From an uncultured Bacteroidia bacterium (GTDB taxonomy: Bacteria > Bacteroidota > Bacteroidia > Bacteroidales > UBA932), in contig CACZHP010000002.1 of assembly GCA_902780935.1 (NCBI GenBank), positions 62,001 to 126,000 of the forward strand: DNA of 64,000 bases, written 5' to 3'. The notes below the pieces were generated by a model that saw nothing but the letters and a program-made list of their open reading frames with translations, searched no databases and was not told where the DNA came from. A program made the position numbers and the translations under genes. How positions within the stretch are numbered: the stretch's first letter is position 1; each line of letters opens with the position of its first letter. Shown piece after piece: positions 26,797 through 33,656 of the stretch.

Positions 26797-27894
26797 CTAA
26801 AGCGTATCGAGCCAGGCCTTCATCTCCGGAGTCTTCGCATAAGCGGAGCGGAAAAGGGCCATCTGGTTGCGGGTACGCACCAGGTTATGCTCGGGGTATT
26901 TGATCTTGTAATATGTGTCTCCGTTGATGTAGTCGGCGAAGAACCTGACGGCCTGCATGAACGGGAAGAGGCAGGCGGCGTAGGGAAGGTTATCCTTCTC
27001 GACCTGGGTCAGGAAGGACTTGGTGCCTCTGATGTAACCTCTTGAGAATGCTTTGAATATATCCATGTCGAAGTCAACCTTGTCCAGTTCCGGGGAATCC
27101 TCGGCGACAGGGTTGGCGGCATAACGGAGGAAGTCCCCGAAGTCGGAGAAGATGTAGCTCGGCATCAGGGTATCGAGGTCGATGACACAGAGGACGTTGC
27201 CGTTCTCGTCGAACATCATGTTGTTGACCTTGGTGTCGCAATGGCAGATACGCTTGGGAAGGATGCCGTCCCTGTGCATCTGCTCGGCCTTGCACATCTC
27301 GACCCCGTGCTTGTCGATTTCCTCGAGGATCTTGTGGAGTTCTCCGTCCTTGGGATCGGCGGCGAGTCTTCCGGCCTTGTCGTCGTGGACGGCCTCCACG
27401 AGTTGGCGGAGTCTGAGTTCCATGTTGTGGAAGTCCGGAATGGTCTCCCCGAGGGTGTCGGGGATGTCGGCGAGCATCGCCTCAAAATTGCCGAAGGCCT
27501 CTCCGGCATATTCGGAATATTCAGGATTGATGGTTTCGTAGGTTTTGGCTCCAGTGATGAACACGGAGATCCTCCAGAACTTGCCGTCCACCTCGATATA
27601 GGTCTTTGGGCTGTCCTTCAAAGGGATGAATCTCAGCACCTTCCGGTCGATGTCGGTCTCTCCGGCGGCCTCCAGTTTGCGGCGGATGTGCCGGGTCGCG
27701 GCCTCGATGTTGTTCTGGAGAAGCTCCACATCGGTAAAAATGGCATTGTTGATCCGTTGAAGCACATAATCAGGTGTGCCGTCTCCGGTTGTCACCTTAT
27801 AGGTGTCATTGATGAGTCCGTTCCCCAGCGGGGCTATTTCCTTGACCTCACCCTCGATGGCGAAGCGTTCTACGATCTTTTTCAGGTCTTCCAT
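26797..27894 (-). CDS. Aminoglycoside phosphotransferase-fold kinase, N-acetylhexosamine kinase-like
   Basis: A 365-residue cytoplasmic kinase. The ATP-binding part has PLGNGLINDTYKV and YVLQRIN; the catalytic loop is ICHCDTKVNNMMF and the metal-binding segment VLCVIDLDTLMPSYIFSDFGDFLRYAAN. This resembles the N-acetylhexosamine 1-kinase (NahK) group, which phosphorylates GlcNAc or GalNAc at C1. It is the first gene of the eight-gene operon ending in hutI, with a TATTTTTG -7 box 35 bases before the start. Homoserine kinase-like or other small-molecule kinases remain possible. Confidence 0.75.
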   Translation of the reverse strand: MEDLKKIVERFAIEGEVKEIAPLGNGLINDTYKVTTGDGTPDYVLQRINNAIFTDVELLQNNIEAATRHIRRKLEAAGETDIDRKVLRFIPLKDSPKTYIEVDGKFWRISVFITGAKTYETINPEYSEYAGEAFGNFEAMLADIPDTLGETIPDFHNMELRLRQLVEAVHDDKAGRLAADPKDGELHKILEEIDKHGVEMCKAEQMHRDGILPKRICHCDTKVNNMMFDENGNVLCVIDLDTLMPSYIFSDFGDFLRYAANPVAEDSPELDKVDFDMDIFKAFSRGYIRGTKSFLTQVEKDNLPYAACLFPFMQAVRFFADYINGDTYYKIKYPEHNLVRTRNQMALFRSAYAKTPEMKAWLDTL

Positions 27895-27929
27895 TATTTC
27901 GTGTTTTAGTGTTTGACGTTTTAATCTTT

Positions 27930-27937
27930 CAAAAATA
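27930..27937 (-). promoter_or_regulatory. -7 box TATTTTTG of the kinase-hut operon
   Basis: Match to TAnnTTTG, 35 bases upstream of the kinase start. Eight genes downstream have gaps of 15 bases or less, so this may drive all of them. No clear -33 element is seen. Confidence 0.5.
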
Positions 27938-27964
27938 ACAAATATTCACGAAATTCGCAGGGTT

Positions 27965-30010
27965 ATGGAAAAGAAAAGATACGTTGTGCTCGACGCCCTC
28001 AGGGGATTCGCCATTCTGGGAATATGTCTGGCGAATTTTCCGGAGTTCTCATTATGGACTTTCTCGGATTCTTCCACCTGGACTATGACCGACAAGGTCA
28101 CCCGGGCGATACAGACATTCCTGATTGACGGTAAGTTTTACACCCTGTTCTCCCTTCTGTTCGGGATGGGTTTCAGCATCCAGCTCGAGAACGCTGGACA
28201 GAAGACCAGGACTTTCTATCGCCGGATGATCATTCTTTTCCTGATCGGACTTTGCCATCTGTTCTTCCTTTGGAGCGGGGATATCCTGATGCTCTATGCG
28301 GCCATGGGCATGCTGCTGCCTTTGTTCAAACGCCTGTCCACCAAAGGAATACTGATTTCGGCGGGCATATTCCTCGCCCTCCCTGTTGTCTGCGAGGCTG
28401 TTTTCGGTACAACCCTGTCTGATCCTCTTGAGGCTGAGCAGTGGAGGATTTGTGCCCTGTACGGCATCACAGAGGCTAACTTCGGAACCTGGCTGGCGGA
28501 CATCACGAGTTATAAAGGCATGCTCCAGTTCCTCCATCAGGGGGCTGTCGAGAGGATGTGGGAGTTCGTCTCCAGCTACCGTTTCTTCAAGGTGCTTGGA
28601 CTCTTCCTGATCGGTTTTGCTATCGGTAGGGAGAAGTTGTTCGCGGACTTGGGAGCACACCGGAAGTTGCTGAAGAATATTCTTTTATACGGTTTGATGC
28701 TGGGCATTCCCGTGAGTTTCCTCTACACTTGGAGCTCCATGGCCGGTGAGCCTCTCGGGAGCGTGGCGCACAGCGTTTTCTATCTTTTGAGCGTCTATCC
28801 GATGGGCTTCGCCTACGCCGCCGGATTCTGCATGCTCTTTGACCGTTCTCCTGAAGGAAAGGGCTGGCTGCTTCTGACCAAGCCCGGAAAGGTCGCATGT
28901 ACCAACTATCTGATGCAGTCGGTTCTGGGCGTTATCATCTTCTACGGGATCGGATTCGGTCTTGGAGGCAAGGTTGGACTGCTTGGAACGGAGGCTATCG
29001 CTGCTGGAGTATATGCCTTGGAGATTGCCGCCAGCGCCTTGTGGCTGAGCTACTTCCGTTTTGGCCCAGTCGAGTGGGTATGGCGCATGCTCACCTATGG
29101 TCAGCGCCTTCCGCTACGTAAAACCGCTATGGGGGTCGTGTTAATGGCTTCTGTCATCGTTGCGGGGTCATGCACAAATGGTTCTGACAAGAAACACCTG
29201 ATCGTCACGACGACGGATGTTTTCGAAGATGGCTACCCCGCGGAAAAAGCGATAGACAGGCTCGCCCGACTTGGTTATGAGGGAATCGACATGGGGCTGG
29301 ACTATTGGACGTTCGAGGGATCACCTTTCGCCGCTGACAATTACATTGAGTGGGGAAAGACCCTGCGCGCCCATGCCGATAAAGTCGGCATACCATACAC
29401 TCATGCCCATGCTCCTGGAGATGCGGGCAACGACTGGTGGGTGGAGCGGTCCATTGAAATGTCAGCTATTCTCGGGGCGAAATACCTTGTCGTGCATCCG
29501 ATATTCAAGATTGATGGCAATGACATAGAAGACAGGAATCAATTCATATCCGTCAATGCCGCTGCGATTCGGAAGTGGCTTCCTCTGCTAAAAGAAAAAG
29601 ACGTTGTCATTCTCTCCGAGAATATTCTCTGGGGAGCGTCCAAGGACCCCCGAATCATCGCTGATCTTGTAAAGGAGGTTGACAGTCCCTATTTCGGCTG
29701 GTGTTTTGACGTCGGACACGCCTGGAGCTGTGACTTCGCTCCCGATATCCTTAAGCAATGCTCAGTCGTGCCGCTTTCCCTCCACATCCAGGACAATCAC
29801 GGGAACGGGGACGAGCACCTGATCCCCGGAGACGGGACCATCGATTTTGACCTGTTCCTTTCGACTCTGAAAGAGGTCGGTTACAAAGGAGACTGCGTTC
29901 TTGAGGCGCACCATCAGAGCCTTGAGGCTCCGGATGCTGAGAGAGACGCGATCCTTGCGAGACTCCTCGAAGTGTCCCGCGACATCAGGGACCGGATGAG
30001 CTCCCGCTGA
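27965..30010 (+). CDS. Fusion of DUF418 membrane domain and sugar phosphate isomerase/epimerase-like TIM barrel
   Basis: A 681-residue fusion. Residues 1 to about 385 are a DUF418-type multi-pass membrane protein (LDALRGFAILGICLANFPEF, GKFYTLFSLLFGMGFSIQLE, and the typical end WRMLTYGQRLPLR). Residues 389-403 (MGVVLMASVIVAGSC) look exactly like a lipoprotein signal, and residues from about 409 form a xylose-isomerase-like TIM barrel with YEGIDMGLDYW, LVVHPIF, ILSENILWG, WCFDVGHAW and LHIQDNHG, where metal ligands E, D, H and D are expected. No stop or frameshift separates the parts. The barrel could be extracytoplasmic. Its substrate is unknown. Confidence 0.8.
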   Translation: MEKKRYVVLDALRGFAILGICLANFPEFSLWTFSDSSTWTMTDKVTRAIQTFLIDGKFYTLFSLLFGMGFSIQLENAGQKTRTFYRRMIILFLIGLCHLFFLWSGDILMLYAAMGMLLPLFKRLSTKGILISAGIFLALPVVCEAVFGTTLSDPLEAEQWRICALYGITEANFGTWLADITSYKGMLQFLHQGAVERMWEFVSSYRFFKVLGLFLIGFAIGREKLFADLGAHRKLLKNILLYGLMLGIPVSFLYTWSSMAGEPLGSVAHSVFYLLSVYPMGFAYAAGFCMLFDRSPEGKGWLLLTKPGKVACTNYLMQSVLGVIIFYGIGFGLGGKVGLLGTEAIAAGVYALEIAASALWLSYFRFGPVEWVWRMLTYGQRLPLRKTAMGVVLMASVIVAGSCTNGSDKKHLIVTTTDVFEDGYPAEKAIDRLARLGYEGIDMGLDYWTFEGSPFAADNYIEWGKTLRAHADKVGIPYTHAHAPGDAGNDWWVERSIEMSAILGAKYLVVHPIFKIDGNDIEDRNQFISVNAAAIRKWLPLLKEKDVVILSENILWGASKDPRIIADLVKEVDSPYFGWCFDVGHAWSCDFAPDILKQCSVVPLSLHIQDNHGNGDEHLIPGDGTIDFDLFLSTLKEVGYKGDCVLEAHHQSLEAPDAERDAILARLLEVSRDIRDRMSSR

Positions 30011-30019
30011 CGCCGAATA

Positions 30020-30385
30020 TTACCTTGCCGCCCGGGTGTTTATCTTTTTGCCTTCCTTGGTCCAGGTGTAGATCCAGGAGCCGTTGCGGGAGGTGAAAGT
30101 CTCTCCGGAGACCCCGGTCACATCCCCGACCGATGAATAACTCATTGTCTTGTAGCGTCTTCCTTCTGAGTCGTAGAGATAGACCCAACTGCCGTTGCGG
30201 GAGATGAAGAAAGTCGAGCTGTAGCCTTTGACTTCTCCCACGGAGCTGGCGCTGAGAGTTTTGTAGCGGGTCCCTTTCTCGTCGTACATGTAGATCCAGC
30301 TTCCGGAAGTCTCCACGCTGGAGATCTTGTGTCCGCTAGCGGCGAGGGATAATGCCATAGCAAGGGCTATGATAAGTTTGCTCAT
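30020..30385 (-). CDS. Small secreted protein with three 37-residue repeats
   Basis: A 121-residue protein of no family I recognise. Residues 1-17 (KLIIALAMALSLAAS) form a signal peptide. The mature part has three copies of a unit beginning GSWIY at residues 28, 65 and 102, spaced exactly 37 apart: GSW-(I/V)-Y, then (Y/W)-(D/T)-x-(E/K)-G, and in the first two copies RYKT and SSVGxV. The alternating aromatic and polar pattern suggests short beta-hairpins. It is convergent with the DUF418 fusion gene, with only 9 bases between them. Confidence 0.72.
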   Translation of the reverse strand: MSKLIIALAMALSLAASGHKISSVETSGSWIYMYDEKGTRYKTLSASSVGEVKGYSSTFFISRNGSWVYLYDSEGRRYKTMSYSSVGDVTGVSGETFTSRNGSWIYTWTKEGKKINTRAAR

Positions 30386-30438
30386 GGTTTTGTTATATTA
30401 GTCAATGAGTCTTTGTATGCAATATCTGTGAAAAACCT

Positions 30439-30446
30439 TAAATTTG
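30439..30446 (+). promoter_or_regulatory. -7 box TAAATTTG of dtd-dinB
   Basis: TAnnTTTG match 37 bases upstream of the dtd start, in the divergent region with the repeat protein gene. Confidence 0.5.
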
Positions 30447-30483
30447 GATGAGAAATATTCAAATAGCTTAATGTAGGTTTCGA

Positions 30484-30936
30484 ATGCGAGCTGTAATCCA
30501 AAGAGTGTCATCAGCTTCCGTGACGATCGGGGGGCAGGTGAAGTCTTCGATAGGGAAGGGGCTTCTGATCCTTCTCGGAGTTGGCTATGAGGACGGGCAG
30601 GAAGATATTGACTGGCTTGTAAAGAAGATATCTGGCCTCAGGATATTTGACGACGAGGACGGGGTTATGAACCGGAGTGTTGTGGATGTGGGAGGTGAGG
30701 CGCTGGTAGTCAGCCAGTTCACTCTCATGGCCTCCACTAAGAAGGGCAACAGGCCCTCGTATATCCATGCTGCCGGGCATGAGATCGCTGTGCCTCTCTA
30801 CGAGTCTTTCTGCACGGCGTTGTCCGAGGCTATTGGAAGGCCTGTCGGCACCGGCGAGTTCGGAGCGTATATGAAGGTCGCCCTTGTGAACGACGGCCCC
30901 GTCACGATCTGCATAGACACGAAGAACAAGGAATAA
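30484..30936 (+). CDS. dtd: D-aminoacyl-tRNA deacylase
   Basis: A 150-residue cytoplasmic enzyme that releases D-amino acids (and glycine mischarged on tRNA-Ala) from tRNA. It starts [13 protein letters not shown] and contains [17 protein letters not shown], with the SQxT active-site motif, and [16 protein letters not shown], with the NxGPxT motif. Length and start are those of the family. The dinB gene begins 4 bases after its stop. Confidence 0.96.
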   Translation: MRAVIQRVSSASVTIGGQVKSSIGKGLLILLGVGYEDGQEDIDWLVKKISGLRIFDDEDGVMNRSVVDVGGEALVVSQFTLMASTKKGNRPSYIHAAGHEIAVPLYESFCTALSEAIGRPVGTGEFGAYMKVALVNDGPVTICIDTKNKE

Positions 30937-30940
30937 CCTC

Positions 30941-32143
30941 TTGGAGCGGGTCATATTCCATATTGACGTCAATTCTGCCTTCCTCAGCTGGACCGCTGTC
31001 AAGATGCTTGGGGAAGGACATCCGGACATACGGCTCGTGCCGTCGGTCGTTTCGGGTGACCCGAACGACCGCAGGAGTATTATCACGGCGGCCTCCATCC
31101 CGGCAAAGAAACTCGGAATCAAGACCGCCCAGCCGCTTTCGATGGCAATGAGGACTTGCCCCTCATTAGTCGTCGTCGGTGGGGATTGGGAGTGGTACAA
31201 GCGGTGTTCTGAGGGTTTTATAGAGATATGTCGTAGCTATTCTCCTGTCCTTCAGCAGTTTTCGATTGATGAGTGCTTCATCGACATGACCTTCCGGCTT
31301 TACGGGAAGGATCCGGTCGAGGAAGCGACCAGGCTCAAAGATGAGATAAAAGGCAGACTTGGTTTCACGGTCAATGTCGGAATCGGCTCGAACAAGCTTC
31401 TCGCCAAGATGGCTTCCGATTTCGAGAAGCCCGACAAGGTTCACACCCTTTGGGAAAGCGAGGTCCAGGAGAAGATGTGGCCTCTGGGCGTAAGGGATCT
31501 TCTTTGGGTAGGGAAAAAGACGGAAGAGAAGCTGCTGTCATACGGAATCCGGACGATCGGTGACCTGGCGAATCTTGGTATCGAGTCCCTCTCCAGGCTT
31601 GTCGGGAAGAAGTTCGCCTACCAACTCCACGAGAACGCCAATGGTCGGGACGACTCCCCGGTCGAGACGGAAACCGCTGAGGCTAAGAGTTATAGCGCCG
31701 AGAGAACCTTCTCGAAGGATTTGTATGAGCTGAAAGACATCGACCGGGCGCTTTTCAATGTCGCCTGCGTCGTGGCCCACAGGATCCGCAGGGATGGTTT
31801 CAGGGCCTCGACAGTCTCCATGTTCATAAAATACAAGGACTTCTCAGTCGCGCAGAAGCAGTGCCAGGTCCCCCAGCCGACGGATATTACCGCCGTGATT
31901 CTGAACGAGGCACGGAGGATGCTTTCCGAGGTCTGGGACGGGGTGACACCCATCCGCCAGGTCGGGCTCGGCGTGTCGAAACTGACCCACGAGAGTTACA
32001 TCCAGATGTCCCTCTTCGAGGATCCGAAGCTTGAATATTACCGGGAGTGGGACAGGCAATATGACGAACGCAAAGCCAAGGCGGAGGATGCCCGCATGCT
32101 GGCCTACGAGCGCAAGAAGCGCTCTTCCGGGGAATCAGAGTAA
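30941..32143 (+). CDS. dinB: Y-family DNA polymerase (DinB/Pol IV-like), TTG start
   Basis: A 400-residue translesion DNA polymerase. The palm motifs are FHIDVNSAFLSW near residue 6 and FSIDECFIDMT near residue 105; the latter holds the acidic pair. VNVGIGSNKLLAKMASDFEKPD and the helix-hairpin-helix region LLWVGKKTEEKLLSYGIRTIGDLA follow, then a little-finger domain beginning SYSAERTFSKDL. The C-terminus has YIQMSLFED, a probable beta-clamp binding motif. The only start before the first catalytic motif is TTG at 30941; there is no ATG or GTG. It is 4 bases downstream of dtd. Confidence 0.93.
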   Translation: MERVIFHIDVNSAFLSWTAVKMLGEGHPDIRLVPSVVSGDPNDRRSIITAASIPAKKLGIKTAQPLSMAMRTCPSLVVVGGDWEWYKRCSEGFIEICRSYSPVLQQFSIDECFIDMTFRLYGKDPVEEATRLKDEIKGRLGFTVNVGIGSNKLLAKMASDFEKPDKVHTLWESEVQEKMWPLGVRDLLWVGKKTEEKLLSYGIRTIGDLANLGIESLSRLVGKKFAYQLHENANGRDDSPVETETAEAKSYSAERTFSKDLYELKDIDRALFNVACVVAHRIRRDGFRASTVSMFIKYKDFSVAQKQCQVPQPTDITAVILNEARRMLSEVWDGVTPIRQVGLGVSKLTHESYIQMSLFEDPKLEYYREWDRQYDERKAKAEDARMLAYERKKRSSGESE

Positions 32144-32629
32144 CTCGATCGCGATCGCGGCGCAGGCTTCCGCATCGGCCAGGGCGTGGTGGTGGTTCGT
32201 GAGGTCGTAGCCGCAGGCGGCCGCTACGGTCTGTAGCTGATGGTTCGGAAGACTATGGCCGAAATGCCTCCTGGAGGCCCACAGGGTGTCGTAAAACTCA
32301 TATCCCGGATAATCCATCTGATATACCCTGAACACGGCCCTGAGGCAGCCCTCATCGAATCTGGCATTGTGCGCCACGAGTGGAAGTCCCTCAATCAGAG
32401 GCTCTATCTTTTCCCAGACATACGGGAATACGGGAGCGTCCTCAGTGTCCTCGGCGCATAGTCCGTGGACCCTCATGCAGAACCATTGGTAATATTCCGG
32501 TTCAGGATGGATCAGGCTGTAGAACCGGTCAGTGATCTCCCCGTCCCGCACAACCACGATCCCGACACTGCACACGCTGCTCGGGCACTCGTTCGCCGTC
32601 TCGAAATCTATCGCCGCGAAATCAGTCAT
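32135..32629 (-). CDS. DEDDh 3'-5' exonuclease (DnaQ-like)
   Basis: A 164-residue cytoplasmic exonuclease. The three Exo motifs are visible: FAAIDFETAN (Asp and Glu) near residue 4, LVAHNARFDEGCL near residue 85, and HHALADAEACAAIA near residue 148, giving the DEDDh set. Single-domain proteins of this type act in repair or RNA trimming rather than replication proofreading. It overlaps the dinB 3' end by 9 bases convergently and starts 10 bases after the truncated WYL gene. Confidence 0.9.
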   Translation of the reverse strand: MTDFAAIDFETANECPSSVCSVGIVVVRDGEITDRFYSLIHPEPEYYQWFCMRVHGLCAEDTEDAPVFPYVWEKIEPLIEGLPLVAHNARFDEGCLRAVFRVYQMDYPGYEFYDTLWASRRHFGHSLPNHQLQTVAAACGYDLTNHHHALADAEACAAIAIELL

Positions 32630-32639
32630 ATCTTTCCAA

Positions 32640-32843
32640 TTACCGGTCGCACTTGATCTCGATCCCGAAGGTATCCAGGATGGCCTCCCGGTGGTTGTGG
32701 AAAGCCCGCTCGCACAGCTCCTCTCCCGTATCGTTGAGTGAGGACCGCTTCCAGAGCCGGCTGATCTCTTCCCTGGAGATGCGCCCGTGCCGGTTGATGG
32801 TGTTAATCAGCCACACGTACCTGTTGAAATAGTTCTTTGCCAT
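32640..32843 (-). pseudogene. Truncated WYL-type regulator, N-terminal winged-helix only
   Basis: A 67-residue product starting MAKNYFNRYVWLINTI, followed by HGRISREEISRLWKRSSLN and ERAFHNHREAILDTFGIEIKCDR. This is the opening of Bacteroidales WYL-domain regulators, which are normally about 300 residues. It stops just where the linker should begin, and no WYL domain follows in any frame before the exonuclease gene. It is most likely a remnant, though a free DNA-binding domain acting as a repressor is possible. A TATCTTTG box lies 5 bases before the ATG. Confidence 0.7.
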
Positions 32844-32848
32844 GACTA

Positions 32849-32856
32849 CAAAGATA
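32849..32856 (-). promoter_or_regulatory. -7 box TATCTTTG before the truncated WYL gene
   Basis: TAnnTTTG match whose final G is only 5 bases from the ATG at 32843, suggesting a leaderless transcript. Confidence 0.45.
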
Positions 32857-33022
32857 GGAAGAAAAAATGCCAAATTCCGGCAGGGTGCATCATCTTGGAT
32901 AGAGGAAAGGTCGTTTTCGGCCTATTATTGCAGTATTTGGGCCTAAAACAATGCTACTAACCAGATTTGGGCCCAGAATCAGTTATTCCGGGCCATCTAA
33001 AGGTAAGCCGTTGAATAATTCG

Positions 33023-33030
33023 TAAATTTG
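33023..33030 (+). promoter_or_regulatory. -7 box TAAATTTG before the PLD nuclease gene
   Basis: TAnnTTTG match only 4 bases before the ATG at 33035, another candidate leaderless start. Confidence 0.45.
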
Positions 33031-33034
33031 CGAC

Positions 33035-33535
33035 ATGTTACAGTACATCGCAGACGAAGCCCATTTCAAGGAGGTCATTGCCCGGGTCCCGAATGTCAAG
33101 CGTTCCCTATGGATCGGAACGGCGGACATCAAGGACCTGTATGTCGGTGACAGACCCTTCCTGGGCATCCTTGCTGACTTGATATCGAAGGGCAGGGAAG
33201 TGCGCCTTATCCATGCCAAAGAGCCAGGCCCCAACTTCCGTGAAGACTTCGACCGTTATCCGGTCCTTTTCACTGGACTTGAGCGGGCGCTGTGTCCGCG
33301 GGTCCATTTCAAAATAATCATCTTCGATTGTAAGGTAGCATACATTGGTTCAGCTAACCTCACCGGTGCCGGCATAGGCATGAAAGGGGCGGCAACCCGG
33401 AACTTCGAAGCGGGAATCCTGACCGATGATCCTGCTCTGGTTGAAGCAGCCATGAATCAATTCGATTCAGTGTGGGCAGGCTTCAAGTGCAAAGACTGTC
33501 GCAGGAAGCAATACTGCGGCGATCCTATTCTGTAA
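33035..33535 (+). CDS. Half-size phospholipase D-like nuclease
   Basis: A 166-residue protein with a single HKD motif: H91, K93, D98, then G105, S106 and N108 (sequence HFKIIIFD, then AYIGSANLTG). Half-size members dimerise to build one active site and act as DNA nucleases (Nuc, BfiI) rather than lipases. A Cys-rich tail, CKDCRRKQYCG, may bind a metal. It stands alone between a truncated regulator and the UvrD gene, a setting that looks like a remnant defence or repair patch. No signal peptide is seen. Confidence 0.85.
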   Translation: MLQYIADEAHFKEVIARVPNVKRSLWIGTADIKDLYVGDRPFLGILADLISKGREVRLIHAKEPGPNFREDFDRYPVLFTGLERALCPRVHFKIIIFDCKVAYIGSANLTGAGIGMKGAATRNFEAGILTDDPALVEAAMNQFDSVWAGFKCKDCRRKQYCGDPIL

Positions 33536-33656
33536 TAGTGGTATCTCCGGGCAAGGTCTAATTTGGGGTAGGGGGATCTTGCCAGCGGAAAAGGGTGTAG
33601 AGAGGGCTGAGAAGCCTATTGGATGGGCAAGGTCAACATCATCGCCCTGAATCTGA

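Noticed and set aside
30448..30471. Seven-codon reading frame just after the dtd promoter box.
   Set aside because: The ATG lies only one base after the -7 box, so it is probably upstream of the transcript start; no leader-peptide logic is visible.
33536..33656. Short gap between the PLD and UvrD genes with two copies of GGGCAAGGTC.
   Set aside because: Two 10-base copies about 80 bases apart are too little to support a mobile element or attachment site.
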